Source: Desulfarculales bacterium UBA696 | Lineage (GTDB): Bacteria > Desulfobacterota > Syntrophobacteria > Syntrophobacterales > Syntrophobacteraceae | Direction of reading: 5' to 3' | Length of the DNA: 64,000 nt | NCBI GenBank assembly: GCA_002298995.1 | Contig: DBMO01000015.1 | Span: 1 to 64,000, forward strand | Part shown: positions 9,411 through 18,800 of the stretch, piece by piece | Layout: every line of letters starts with the position of its first letter | How positions within the stretch are numbered: the stretch's first letter is position 1 | Program-made: the position numbers and the translations under genes | The notes under the pieces: generated by a model | The model's input: only the letters and a program-made list of their open reading frames with translations | What the model was told of the DNA's origin: nothing | The model's database searches: none

Positions 9411-9836
9411 TTAGATGCTCCTCCCCAAAATCTTCTGCGCCAGCTGAACCGAGAAAAGCTTTACCTGCTCCAGGAGCTCGTCGCGAGCCACGCCGATATC
9501 CTTGTGGATCTGGGAGCGCATCTTCTGGAGCTGCCCGGCAGCCTCTTCGGAAATCTTTCGCAACAGGTCCTTTTCCTCATCGTAGGCCGATGCCTTGATC
9601 TCCTGAATCTTTTGGATACCGCTTCTCCTGGAGTCCTGGATCTTTTGCTCGTATTGCTTTAGTGCCGAGAGCGCATCGTTTTCAAGACGATCGACGCCCT
9701 CCTGCTTTTCGGCCATCAGCTTCTGCCTCTCGGCCACAATGCGACGGATCGGGCGGTAGAGGACAAAGTTCATCAGCACGAGAAAGATCAGGAAGTTGGC
9801 CATCTGGATTAAAAGCGTGACATTAATTTCGATCAT
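9411..9836 (-). CDS. atpF': F0 subunit b'
   Basis: Second b-type stalk subunit, 141 residues: one N-terminal membrane helix (about 6-26) followed by a charged helix with heptad-like spacing. Together with atpF it would form a b/b' heterodimer, as in cyanobacteria, alpha-proteobacteria and many Desulfobacterota. It is the first gene of the operon; the a and c subunit genes are not in this window and are presumably in a separate operon, as in Geobacter. Confidence 0.9.
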   Translation of the reverse strand: MIEINVTLLIQMANFLIFLVLMNFVLYRPIRRIVAERQKLMAEKQEGVDRLENDALSALKQYEQKIQDSRRSGIQKIQEIKASAYDEEKDLLRKISEEAAGQLQKMRSQIHKDIGVARDELLEQVKLFSVQLAQKILGRSI

Positions 9837-10064
9837 CTTACCCTACCCTCCAATTGGCTGGCTTATGCAGAATGGAACCTTTATGCACATTGGGCAAACC
9901 GGCCGGGCATGCCCACACGCGCTTTATTGGCTGCACCATTATGAAACAGAACGGGAATATGGCCGAGCTTACTAGCATAGGTCAGCACCATTTGGCAAGT
10001 GAAAAGCAAAAATTATCACAATTTTACCACTTGCGGCGATCCGCGCGAACAGGTCGGCGTAAAA

Positions 10065-11180
10065 TCAGCGGGTTTGGAAAACATACCTTCGCATGCTCAC
10101 ATTTTCGATCATGCCGATGGCAAAACACAGGGTAATCAGAGAAGACCCCCCGTAACTCACGAACGGCAGGGTTATTCCAACAACCGGGAGCAATCCGATG
10201 ACCATACCTATGTTGATTATGGCTTGCCAGAGGATATAGGCGCTCATCCCGATCACGATCAGCGAGCCGTATCTGTCCCTGGACCTCCCGGCTACCCTCA
10301 GGGTCAAGAATATCAGCAGGCAGAACAGCAAAATCAGCACCGCGGACCCGACAAAGCCCCATTCTTCGGCCCAGACCGAGAAGATGAAGTCGGTGTGCTT
10401 TTCGGGAAGAAAGTGGAGCTTGTTCTGGGTCCCATTCAAAAAGCCTTTTCCCCACAGCATGCCCGAACCAATGGCGATTTTGGACTGGCGGATGTGGTAT
10501 CCGGCGCCCAGCGGGTCAAGGTCGGGGCGCAGCAGTATAAGAATGCGGCGCTTCTGGTAAGGCTTTAGCGCATGCTCCCAGACGGGCACAAGGAAAGGCA
10601 AAAGGCTGAGTGCGCCAATCGCGAGATACTTCCAGCGAATGCCTACATAGAAGATAATTGTCGTGGATATTGCGAGTATTGATATCGCGGTGCCGAGGTC
10701 GGGCTCGGCAAGCACGAGGAGCACGGGAGCAATCGTAAAGCACACCGGCAGGATCAACTTCCCCAGACTGGGATATCCCGGCACATCCTGGGACGAAAAA
10801 TACCCGGCCAGCTGTAAAACGATAACCACTTTCATGAATTCGGAGGGCTGGAACTGGAACCCTGCAATCTCGAGCCACCTGCGGGACCCGTTTACCTCCT
10901 TTCCGGCCACCATTACCACCAGCAGAAGAAGCAAAACAAAGCCGTAAACCCATGGGCTAATGGACCTTAGCCGCTGGTAGTCGATAAAGAGCGAGCAGCA
11001 CATGACCGTCATCCCGACGGCGAGCCAGACCAGCTGCCTCAAAAACAGGTTGTTGGTCGGATGCGCCTGGATCTGCACGTAGAGCGCGCTGTATATACTG
11101 AGAAGACCGATCGATATGATGGCAAAGAGCACCCAGATTATCGACCAGTCAAAATTCTCTATTAAACGCCTGTCCATCAT
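10065..11180 (-). CDS. rodA: rod-shape peptidoglycan polymerase RodA
   Basis: SEDS-family glycosyltransferase that polymerises lipid II with PBP2 during elongation. It is strongly hydrophobic with about ten membrane segments and carries the family signature near the C-terminus (GLLPVVGITLPFVSYGGSS). I start it at the ATG at 11180 (MMDRRLIENFDW), which gives 371 residues, the usual length; the open frame extends upstream to a TTG at 11237 without a family match. It follows mrdA at the end of the mre/mrd cluster. Confidence 0.95.
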   Translation of the reverse strand: MMDRRLIENFDWSIIWVLFAIISIGLLSIYSALYVQIQAHPTNNLFLRQLVWLAVGMTVMCCSLFIDYQRLRSISPWVYGFVLLLLLVVMVAGKEVNGSRRWLEIAGFQFQPSEFMKVVIVLQLAGYFSSQDVPGYPSLGKLILPVCFTIAPVLLVLAEPDLGTAISILAISTTIIFYVGIRWKYLAIGALSLLPFLVPVWEHALKPYQKRRILILLRPDLDPLGAGYHIRQSKIAIGSGMLWGKGFLNGTQNKLHFLPEKHTDFIFSVWAEEWGFVGSAVLILLFCLLIFLTLRVAGRSRDRYGSLIVIGMSAYILWQAIINIGMVIGLLPVVGITLPFVSYGGSSLITLCFAIGMIENVSMRRYVFQTR

Positions 11181-11295
11181 GGCGGAAGATGTACCTTCCT
11201 TCGTTGGTTCATTTAGGCCAGACTCAGTTGGAGCCAAACCCAGTAAATTTGCGGCATGCAGGGTGGGCGCAGGTCTTAGAATTCAACGATACCGG

Positions 11296-13158
11296 CTACT
11301 TATCGGTTTTTCCTTTCAGGTGCGCCTGGATAACCTTCTGGACCAGCGGAGCGGCAGCGGAGGCTCCGTGGCCGCCGTGCTCCAATATCGCTGCCACGCA
11401 AATTTCCGGGTCGCCGGCTGGAGCATAACCTACAAACCAGGCGTGGTCCTTGTCCTTGGCCTTGGTGAGTTTTTCGAGAAGTTTCCTGTTCGCCCCCTGC
11501 GCGACACCCACCACCTGTGCGGTACCCGTTTTTCCAGCCGTCTGGTAGGCCGGGTCCCTTATAGCATGGGCTGTTCCTCCGGGGCTTTCAACGACTCCCG
11601 TCAACCCTTTTTTCACCAGGTCAAAGTAGCGTTGTTCGAGTGGTATTTTTCGTTTGAGCCTTGGTTTTATCTCGGCGATCTCGTCGCTAGTGCTGCCTTC
11701 GATTCTTTTCACCACGTAAGGGTACCAGAGCTTGCCGTTGTTTGCGACCGCGGCATACCCCATCGCCATCTGCAGTGGGGTGACGAGATCGAAGCCCTGG
11801 CCGATGGAAATCGAGATGGTCTCTCCACGCTGCCAGGGAACCCCGGTTGCCTGTTTTTTCCACCACGAAGTCGGGATAAGCCCCGGGTGCTCGCCGTAGA
11901 GTCCTATTCCGGTCCTCTCGCCCAGGCCGAACATATTGGCGTACTGGGCCAGTTTGTCGACGCCGAGTTTTAGCCCGGTGTTGTAGAAAAAGACGTCGCA
12001 ACTTTGAATTATGGCCCGCTCCACGTCAACTCCGCCGTGTCCCGCATCGCGCCAGCACCGGTACTTGCGGTCCCCGTACTGCAGGTATCCGGGACAATTG
12101 AAGGTGCTGGTCGGGGTTATCGCTCCCTCTTTGAGCGCGCCGATCGCCACAAAGGCCTTGTAAGTGGACCCCGGCGGGTAGGCCGCGCCGCTGCCGCGGT
12201 TTAGGAGCGGGCGTGAGGGATCTTTGGTAAGAGCGTTCCATTCATCCTTCTTGAGGCCTCGGATAAACTTTTCCTGGTCGAAGGTCGGGCTGCACGCAAA
12301 GGCGAGCACGGAGCCGTCCCGCGGGTCCACGGCAACAATTGCGCCTGTCTTTCCCTCGAGGAGCGACTCGGCGGTCCTTTGGAGGTCCATATCGAGTGTC
12401 AACCACAGGTTTCTGCCCGAAATCGGGAGCACCTCATCGAGCAGGCGGATTCTTCTGCCCACGGCGTCAACTTCGACCTGGCGCCCGCCGCGCTTGCCGT
12501 GCAGATATTGCTCGAAGGCGCTTTCGACACCGACTTTGCCTATGTCCTCACCGGGGTAGTAGCCCTGGTATTTCTCGCTCTTGAAATCAGCCTCGGTTAT
12601 TTCGCTGAGATAGCCGACAAGGTGCGCCGCCGTGCCGTTCCACTTATACTCCCTCTTGGGTTCGAGCTGAATGACTACGCCGGGCAGCCTGATCCTTTGC
12701 GCCTCGATTCGCGCCAGGCAGTCGCGGTCGAGGTCCGAGGCAAGTCTGAGGGGCATGAACTTGGGGGTGGTGCGGTTCGCCTCGACAGTTGCGAAAAAAT
12801 CGTCTGGATTCCGCTCGCAAAGGCGCGCCAGTTCCCTGATAGTTCCATCGAGGTCGCGGATGTCCTCCCTGATTATCACCAGGTGGTAGGCTGGGCGGTT
12901 TTCGACTATGGGCACGCCGGCTCGATCGAATATTATTCCGCGCGGGGAGGATATCTCTTCGATTCTTATGCGGTTGTTTTCGGACTGGAAGCGGTAGGAA
13001 GAGCCCTCCAGTACCTGAAGGTGCCAAAGCCTGAGAAGATAGATCGTGAGGAAAATCAGCAATATTCCATAGAGGGCAATATGCTGCCTCTGAAACGAAA
13101 CCGTTTCGGTGCTTTCCCAGTTTATGATTTTAAGCCCGACAGGCTTTTTATTCTTCAT
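11296..13158 (-). CDS. mrdA: penicillin-binding protein 2
   Basis: Elongation-specific DD-transpeptidase. A short cytoplasmic head and one membrane helix (about residues 25-45) are followed by the PBP dimerisation domain (about 55-230) and the transpeptidase domain. The three active-site boxes are present: STYK (in PPGSTYKAF), SCD (in IQSCDVFFYN) and KTG (in AGKTGTAQ). The 620-residue length is typical. It lies between mreD (97 bp upstream) and rodA. Confidence 0.96.
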   Translation of the reverse strand: MKNKKPVGLKIINWESTETVSFQRQHIALYGILLIFLTIYLLRLWHLQVLEGSSYRFQSENNRIRIEEISSPRGIIFDRAGVPIVENRPAYHLVIIREDIRDLDGTIRELARLCERNPDDFFATVEANRTTPKFMPLRLASDLDRDCLARIEAQRIRLPGVVIQLEPKREYKWNGTAAHLVGYLSEITEADFKSEKYQGYYPGEDIGKVGVESAFEQYLHGKRGGRQVEVDAVGRRIRLLDEVLPISGRNLWLTLDMDLQRTAESLLEGKTGAIVAVDPRDGSVLAFACSPTFDQEKFIRGLKKDEWNALTKDPSRPLLNRGSGAAYPPGSTYKAFVAIGALKEGAITPTSTFNCPGYLQYGDRKYRCWRDAGHGGVDVERAIIQSCDVFFYNTGLKLGVDKLAQYANMFGLGERTGIGLYGEHPGLIPTSWWKKQATGVPWQRGETISISIGQGFDLVTPLQMAMGYAAVANNGKLWYPYVVKRIEGSTSDEIAEIKPRLKRKIPLEQRYFDLVKKGLTGVVESPGGTAHAIRDPAYQTAGKTGTAQVVGVAQGANRKLLEKLTKAKDKDHAWFVGYAPAGDPEICVAAILEHGGHGASAAAPLVQKVIQAHLKGKTDK

Positions 13159-13255
13159 ACCTATTTGCTCTTAAATCCGGCACCGTCCGGCAATTTCGAA
13201 GCAACCGCGGGCGAGGGGCGCACCCCGCCGCAATTTCCCGAGAACCGCTCCGGCC

Positions 13256-13774
13256 CTAAAAGGGGCTCCTGGGGCTAAGTATGGGGTAGATAAGAAACGG
13301 GGCGGTGGTCATGGAAAGCACCGTACGGATACAAAGACCTATCCATGTTTCAGTCAAGGAGTATAAGTCCATGGGGACAAAAGAGAGAAAAAGCCCGAGA
13401 GCGACCGATTGCCCCATTGCGCAAAGTCCCGCCAAGCCCATCTGGTAGAAGGGATTGTAGCAGTCGAACCTCTCCGAGGCCATGTGGACCAGGCATACGG
13501 CCACGGCGTAGGAACCGACGTGAAGCCCCCAGAACTGGCCGGAAAAATTGTCGGCCAAAAAGCCCCAAAAAGCGGCCCATATCAGTCCACCCAAAGGTGA
13601 CCACCCGACTGCGGCGGCGAACATGAGCGGGAGCAGCAGGTCAATCCTGAGTGCCTGATAAGGCAGTTGCGATACAAGGTGAATCTGAATCAGCATGGCA
13701 AAGAAAGTGTAGACCACGATCCACGCCGCCCGGCCAAATTGAAACTCCGTTGTTGTCTGTCCGGTGCGGATCAT
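13256..13774 (-). CDS. mreD: rod shape-determining protein MreD
   Basis: Small polytopic inner-membrane protein (172 residues, five or six membrane segments) that joins MreC in the elongation complex. Sequence conservation in MreD is low, so the call rests on length, hydrophobic profile and position: it overlaps mreC by 4 bp and is followed by mrdA. Confidence 0.88.
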   Translation of the reverse strand: MIRTGQTTTEFQFGRAAWIVVYTFFAMLIQIHLVSQLPYQALRIDLLLPLMFAAAVGWSPLGGLIWAAFWGFLADNFSGQFWGLHVGSYAVAVCLVHMASERFDCYNPFYQMGLAGLCAMGQSVALGLFLSFVPMDLYSLTETWIGLCIRTVLSMTTAPFLIYPILSPRSPF

Positions 13775-14772
13775 CTCTGGTTTACCTTAACGGGCGGTTT
13801 TTCCGGTTTTTTATCCAGCTTCTTTTCAGGTTTTTTGTCGGCTTTTTTCTCAGCCTTTTTTTCGGGCTGTTTTTCGGATTGCTTTTCGGGCGGCTTCTCT
13901 GGAGGCTTTTCCTGCGCCTCGGGTGGATCGAGATCCAGGCCGGCCCCGGCGCGCCTGATTACCAGCACCTCTTCGAGCGCGCTCAATCGAACCAGCGGCC
14001 TTACCTCGATTTTTTGAAAGAGATCCACCGGGTCCTTGTATGCCGCCTGCACCACGCCAAGCCGCAGGCCTTTTGGATAAATCCCGTCTTTACCGGAGCT
14101 TACCAAGAGGTCTCCAACCTGGATATCGAGGTTTGCGCGAACATATTTCAGCAAACACCCGCTGGAGTCCTTGCCCGTCAGAATCCCGCGCACGCGGTTT
14201 CTCTGGACCAATCCGTCAACCGAGCTGCCGGGATCGGTTATGAGCAGAACGCGGCAGTACCTGTCGGATACGTCCAGTATGCGCCCTATCACACCCTCAT
14301 CGTTTACCACGGCCATATCGGGAGCTATACCGTCGCGAGAGCCCTTATCGATCATCATGGTTTGAAACCAGCCGGTCATATCGTGCATCAGGACCTGTGC
14401 GGCTACTGTGTCGGCATTTATGGTCGATCTGAAGTCCAGGAGCCGCCTCAGGCGCAAGTTTTCAACATGAGCTTCGTGATAGGTGGTGATTTTGCCCTCC
14501 AGATCGGCCAGCTCCTTTCTCAGAACCTCGTTTTCCCGGCGCAGGTTCTTTAGCCAGATGTAATCCCTTATGAACTCTTCGATCGAGGAGAAAATCCTGC
14601 CGAAAAACTGTATGGGGGGGCTAACTGTCTCGGTTACGGAGCGCTGCAGGAAATCCATCCTGGGCGGGGTGCGGAAATTTAGCGAGAAGATATAGAGGAA
14701 TACACTTATGAATAAAATAACAAGCACAACACCGCGAAGGCGGCGAACCCAGACATTCGTATTCAATCTCAT
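13771..14772 (-). CDS. mreC: rod shape-determining protein MreC with Lys/Pro-rich tail
   Basis: Bitopic membrane protein that scaffolds the elongasome in the periplasm. One membrane helix (about residues 13-32), a coiled coil (about 60-110), then the beta-domain region with the family pattern MIDKGSRDGIAPDMAVVNDEG. The last roughly 55 residues are a repetitive Glu-Lys-Pro tail (units such as EKPPEK and EKKAEKK), which standard MreC proteins lack. Length is 333 residues. Confidence 0.94.
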   Translation of the reverse strand: MRLNTNVWVRRLRGVVLVILFISVFLYIFSLNFRTPPRMDFLQRSVTETVSPPIQFFGRIFSSIEEFIRDYIWLKNLRRENEVLRKELADLEGKITTYHEAHVENLRLRRLLDFRSTINADTVAAQVLMHDMTGWFQTMMIDKGSRDGIAPDMAVVNDEGVIGRILDVSDRYCRVLLITDPGSSVDGLVQRNRVRGILTGKDSSGCLLKYVRANLDIQVGDLLVSSGKDGIYPKGLRLGVVQAAYKDPVDLFQKIEVRPLVRLSALEEVLVIRRAGAGLDLDPPEAQEKPPEKPPEKQSEKQPEKKAEKKADKKPEKKLDKKPEKPPVKVNQR

Positions 14773-14879
14773 AGATTAGGCACTTCGATCTGAAAATCCG
14801 GGACCTTGCATCGTTCATGGGAGCCCGGAAGGCGCCGGCACACGCGGAGGTGCGCGCATCCCGGGCAGCCCCCGCACCG

Positions 14880-15911
14880 TCAGGACAGCACGTCCTTGAG
14901 GATCTCGAGATCCTCGAGCGCCTTGCCCGAACCGATCACCACCGTCGAAAGCGGGTCCTCGGTGAGCATTATAGGCAATCCCGTCTGGAGCCTCAGGAAA
15001 TGGTCGAGGTTTTTCAGCAGCGCTCCTCCTCCCGTCAGTACGATGCCGCGGTCCACGATATCGCCAGCGAGTTCGGGCGGAGTCTGCTCGAGGGCTATCT
15101 TTATGGTTTCCAGGATGGAGTCGATCTGCTCCTGGATGGATTCTCTTATTTCGTCGGAATTCACTTCCACGGTCTTCGGGATACCCGTTACAAGGTCACG
15201 CCCCTTTATCATCATCTTCTCGGTATCGTTCAACGGATAGGCGTTGCCGATGGTTGTCTTGATGAGTTCCGCGGTCCGCTCCCCTATTAGAAGATTGTAC
15301 TGTCTTTTTATGTGCTGAAGGATGGCGGTATCCATCTTGTCGCCGCCCACACGCACCGAGCGGCTGTAGACGATTCCGGCAAGCGATATGACGGCCACTT
15401 CGGTGGTTCCTCCGCCGATATCGACCACCATGTTGCAGACAGGCTCTGTTATGGGGAGCCCGGCTCCGATTGCCGCCGCCATCGGTTCTTCTATAAGGTA
15501 GACCTCATGAGCGCCGGCCGATTCGGCGGATTCCCTCACCGCCCGCTTCTCGACCTGGGTCACCCCGGAAGGGATGCAGATAATTACACGCGGCCTGATG
15601 AGGTTTCGCCGATTGTGCACCTTTCGAATGAAATACCTGAGCATCGCCTCGGCTACTTCGAAATCGGCGATGACACCGTCTTTCATCGGCCTGATCGCTG
15701 TTATGTTGCCCGGGGTTTTCCCCAGCATCAACTTGGCGTCTTTTCCGACCGCCAGCACCCTGTTTTGCCCGCGTTCGTCTTTTCGCACCGCAACAACCGA
15801 GGGTTCGGTCAAAACGATTCCCTTGCCCCTGACATAGACGAGGGTGTTTGCCGTCCCGAGATCTATTGCCAGATCATTAGAGAACAATCCCAGTATACGA
15901 TTGAGAAACAT
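14880..15911 (-). CDS. mreB: actin-like cell-shape protein MreB
   Basis: Actin-fold ATPase that forms membrane-bound filaments directing cell-wall elongation. Phosphate loops are visible: DLGTANTLVYV (phosphate 1), DIGGGTTEVAVI (phosphate 2) and GIVLTGGGALLKNLD (adenosine motif). I start it at 15911 (MFLNRILGLFSNDLAIDLG) because a GAAAGGAG ribosome site lies upstream and the result, 343 residues, matches the family; the open frame runs 27 codons further without similarity. First gene of the mre/mrd cluster and divergent from rpmH. Confidence 0.97.
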   Translation of the reverse strand: MFLNRILGLFSNDLAIDLGTANTLVYVRGKGIVLTEPSVVAVRKDERGQNRVLAVGKDAKLMLGKTPGNITAIRPMKDGVIADFEVAEAMLRYFIRKVHNRRNLIRPRVIICIPSGVTQVEKRAVRESAESAGAHEVYLIEEPMAAAIGAGLPITEPVCNMVVDIGGGTTEVAVISLAGIVYSRSVRVGGDKMDTAILQHIKRQYNLLIGERTAELIKTTIGNAYPLNDTEKMMIKGRDLVTGIPKTVEVNSDEIRESIQEQIDSILETIKIALEQTPPELAGDIVDRGIVLTGGGALLKNLDHFLRLQTGLPIMLTEDPLSTVVIGSGKALEDLEILKDVLS

Positions 15912-16282
15912 CCGCCGGTAATCTCCTTTCGGACCTGTTTGAAGGGGGTATTCATAGCATGTGTGTTGACCGTCCGCAATCATTAAGAGCAAGAGGCAGC
16001 AAATGAGAGCTAATTTGCCACGAACTCGGCCTAAACAGCCAAAAACTGGCCAAACCGTCCCTCCTTGAGGGGGGCGGCGGCTAAGTTTAGCAGGGGAGGC
16101 AAGACCCCGTTTGATAAAAAGTGAAGTTGAACGGAAGCAATCTTGACAAAGGGGGCCGGTTTAGTTTACTAATGGCGTTTTGCATTAGGTTGGAATCAGG
16201 GTTCGTTCCGGCGACAGGAAACTAAATTTTCGGCGCCTCGACGAAGTTGCCGAAATCAGATGCTTACAATAAAGGATATTTT
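15912..16282. other. divergent intergenic region between mreB and rpmH
   Basis: It should contain the promoters of the mre cluster (leftward) and of the rpmH cluster (rightward). I looked for DnaA boxes (TTATCCACA-like) because rpmH often flanks oriC, and saw none. A G/C-rich stretch (16060-16110) is present without clear hairpins. Confidence 0.5.
16143..16173 (+). promoter_or_regulatory. sigma-70-type promoter for rpmH
   Basis: A consensus -35 box TTGACA (16143-16148) is followed after 17 bp by TTACTA (16166-16171; ACTAAT two bases later is an alternative). It lies about 110 bp upstream of the rpmH start and points toward it. The -10 is weak, so exact use is uncertain. Confidence 0.55.
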
Positions 16283-16420
16283 ATGTCCAAGAGAACTTTT
16301 CAACCGAGCAACGTGAAAAGAAAACGCACTCACGGTTTCCTGGAACGGATGGCGACCAAGGGTGGCCGCGCCGTGCTCAGGCGACGGCGTGCAAAGGGCA
16401 GAAAACGCCTTTCGGTCTAA
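16283..16420 (+). CDS. rpmH: 50S ribosomal protein L34
   Basis: A 45-residue, very basic protein beginning MSKRTFQPSNVKRKRTHGFL and ending KGRKRLSV, the standard L34 sequence. A ribosome site AAAGGA lies 8 bp upstream of the ATG. It is the first gene of the conserved rpmH-rnpA-yidD-yidC cluster. Confidence 0.98.
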   Translation: MSKRTFQPSNVKRKRTHGFLERMATKGGRAVLRRRRAKGRKRLSV

Positions 16421-16457
16421 ACCGGAGTGGCTCCCGGATTTCGGATGAGGACACTTT

Positions 16458-16814
16458 TTGAGGGGCAAAAACAGTTTTCAGCCTCACGAAAGAATTCGCC
16501 GCTCCGCCGATTTCCAGCGTGTAAAAAATGCCGGGAAACGCGCGAAGACCCGCCATTTTGGTCTGAACATCATTCCAAACGATCTAGAATACCATCGTCT
16601 TGGCCTCGTGGTGCAGAAACGGTTCTGGTGCGCGGTAAAGCGCAACCGGATCAAAAGGGTCATACGCGAGTGGTTCAGACTCGATAAGGCGCAAATTCCG
16701 ATGCCCCCAAAGGACATTGTCATAATTGCCCGTCCGGGGGCCGAAAAGATGAATCCGGTCGAACTCCGCGCCGAGTTCCTGCCGGTTTTCGGTAAACAGG
16801 ATGGCACTCACTGA
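16458..16814 (+). CDS. rnpA: ribonuclease P protein component
   Basis: Basic protein (118 residues) that assists the RNase P RNA in 5' processing of tRNA precursors. The RNR motif region is visible as AVKRNRIKRVIREWFR (about residues 58-73), and the N-terminus has the usual RIRRSADFQRV segment. The start is a TTG at 16458 preceded by a weak GAGG; no ATG gives a full-length product. It lies 37 bp after rpmH, and its last base is the first base of the yidD start codon. Confidence 0.95.
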   Translation: MRGKNSFQPHERIRRSADFQRVKNAGKRAKTRHFGLNIIPNDLEYHRLGLVVQKRFWCAVKRNRIKRVIREWFRLDKAQIPMPPKDIVIIARPGAEKMNPVELRAEFLPVFGKQDGTH

Positions 16815-17053
16815 TGGTCCGACCAATTTTTCTCGGATTAATTCGAGTGTATCAGTATTTAATCTCGCCGCTGCTGCCACAGGCCTGCCGCTTTCACCCG
16901 AGTTGCTCGGCATACGCCCACGAGGCAATCGAACTTCACGGCATCTCAAGGGGGATATTCCTTGGGCTGCGGCGAATTCTGCGCTGCCATCCTTTTAATC
17001 CCGGTGGTCATGACCCGGTACCGAGACCAGATCATTCGAACAGCAAGCTTTGA
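16814..17053 (+). CDS. yidD: membrane protein insertion efficiency factor YidD
   Basis: Small protein (79 residues) thought to assist YidC-dependent membrane insertion. The signature CRFHPSCSAYAHEAIELHG (residues 25-43) and the downstream RRILRCHPFNPGGHDPVP are typical of the family. It starts on the last base of the rnpA stop codon, so the two are translationally coupled, and it is followed by yidC. Confidence 0.96.
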   Translation: MVRPIFLGLIRVYQYLISPLLPQACRFHPSCSAYAHEAIELHGISRGIFLGLRRILRCHPFNPGGHDPVPRPDHSNSKL

Positions 17054-17069
17054 ATTGGAGAGTTCCTGA

Positions 17070-18731
17070 ATGGATTCAAAAGCCTTTTTGGCAATCGCCC
17101 TGTCATTCGCGCTCTTTGTGCTTTGGCAGTTCTTCTACGCGCCGACCCAGCCGACGCAGACCGAAAAAAAACAAGCTGCTCAGCAGGGCGAAACCACCGT
17201 GCCCAAAACAGCCCAGGCGCCTGTGCCTCAGGGCATTTTGCCGCCGGCCGATCTACCCAAGGTTGATCTTTCGACTCTCAAGACCTGGACCATCGGCGAC
17301 TCGCTCTTCAAAATGCAGGTCGTGGAACAGGGAGCCCGCGAGAGTTCGTTTACCCTCAGCAACTTTCGCGATAAGGTGGACCCCGGTTCTCCGCCCGTTC
17401 AGATGATCTCGACCCGGGAGACGCTTCATCTTCCCCTGGCTGTCGATCTGGTCCATCACCAGGACTGGCAGCTTTCCACCCGCCCCTATACCAGCAATTC
17501 CCCCACCGATGTAAAGGTGGGCGACGGCGAGCAGTCCAGGAATGTTTCATTCGAAACCGAGGTACCTGGCAAGATCCGCCTGACCAAGATCTTCTCTGTT
17601 ACTTCCGACTCCTACGTGACCGACCTCGAACTGGTCATCCAGAATCTTTCCGCTGAGCGGCTGGTCGACCAGGTGGGAGTCAGCTTTTACTTCAAGCCCT
17701 ACGCGGACTCGAATTCATACAACATCTCTCAGCTGACCTTTTCCAGTAAGAGATCGCTTAAGAATATCCAGGCAAAAGACCTCAAGCCGGAGGACGTTCC
17801 AAAGCCGCCCTACGATTGGGCCGGCTATGAGAATAACTACTTTATCCAGGCAATCATTCCTTTGTCGGAAAGCGGGTACCAGATTATCCCGCGAGTTATC
17901 AACCCGGAGACCGAACTCATCCAGGCCGTTTACCTGACCGATCCAATTGACGTGGCGCCAAACGATACCATGTCACTCAAGCTAAGGCTCTATGCCGGCC
18001 CGAAACAAATCGAGCGGCTTGCCCAAGCGGGCCATAACCTACAGGACGCAGTGGATTACGGCTGGTTTTCATTTCTTTCTAGGCCCCTTCTGGTTGTGCT
18101 CAAGTGGTTTTATTCATTTACGCACAACTACGGGGTCGCGATCATTTTGCTGACCGTTATCATCAAGCTCATCTTCTGGCCGCTCACTCACAAGAGCTAC
18201 GTTTCGATGCAGAGGATGAAAAAGATTCAGCCCAAGATAGCCCAGATCCGGGAAAAGTATAAGGACGACCGCGAGAAGCTGAATCAGGAATTGATGATGG
18301 TCTACAAGACCTACAAGGTTAATCCGATGGGCGGGTGTCTTCCCATGGTTCTCCAGATCCCCGTCTTTTTCGCCCTTTACCGCATGCTTAATGCCGCGGT
18401 CGATCTAAGGCATCAGCCTTTCATGCTCTGGATAAACGACCTTACGGCTCCCGACCGCATCAACATGGGCTTTTCAATCGACCTCCCCATGGTGGGTTAT
18501 CTGGACGGGATACCTGTTTTGACCATACTCATGGGCATCTCCATGTTCATTCAGCAGAAAATGACCCCGAGCACGGGAGATCCGCGTCAGGAAAAAATCA
18601 TGCTGATAATGCCGGTGATGTTTACCTTCTTCTTTATAAACTTCCCCTCAGGTCTTGTGTTATACTGGTTTGTCAACAACATTCTTTCGATTGCCCAGCA
18701 ATACTGGATCAATCGCCATGCTGCTGCTTAA
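17070..18731 (+). CDS. yidC: membrane protein insertase YidC
   Basis: Inserts and folds inner-membrane proteins, alone or with SecYEG. Gram-negative architecture: an N-terminal membrane helix (about residues 4-22), a large periplasmic beta-domain (about 65-335), then five membrane segments including the conserved stretch NPMGGCLPMVLQIPVFFALY. The 553-residue length is normal. It lies 16 bp after yidD and 69 bp before khpB. Confidence 0.98.
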   Translation: MDSKAFLAIALSFALFVLWQFFYAPTQPTQTEKKQAAQQGETTVPKTAQAPVPQGILPPADLPKVDLSTLKTWTIGDSLFKMQVVEQGARESSFTLSNFRDKVDPGSPPVQMISTRETLHLPLAVDLVHHQDWQLSTRPYTSNSPTDVKVGDGEQSRNVSFETEVPGKIRLTKIFSVTSDSYVTDLELVIQNLSAERLVDQVGVSFYFKPYADSNSYNISQLTFSSKRSLKNIQAKDLKPEDVPKPPYDWAGYENNYFIQAIIPLSESGYQIIPRVINPETELIQAVYLTDPIDVAPNDTMSLKLRLYAGPKQIERLAQAGHNLQDAVDYGWFSFLSRPLLVVLKWFYSFTHNYGVAIILLTVIIKLIFWPLTHKSYVSMQRMKKIQPKIAQIREKYKDDREKLNQELMMVYKTYKVNPMGGCLPMVLQIPVFFALYRMLNAAVDLRHQPFMLWINDLTAPDRINMGFSIDLPMVGYLDGIPVLTILMGISMFIQQKMTPSTGDPRQEKIMLIMPVMFTFFFINFPSGLVLYWFVNNILSIAQQYWINRHAAA

Positions 18732-18800
18732 GCGGGTGTTCTCCGTTTAATACTTTCATTATGATTCCGTTCGCTTGGACAGCGAATGACGGAGGAGAGC

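Noticed and set aside
15912..16282. Possible oriC next to rpmH
   Set aside because: No DnaA-box cluster, no AT-rich 13-mers and no dnaA nearby.
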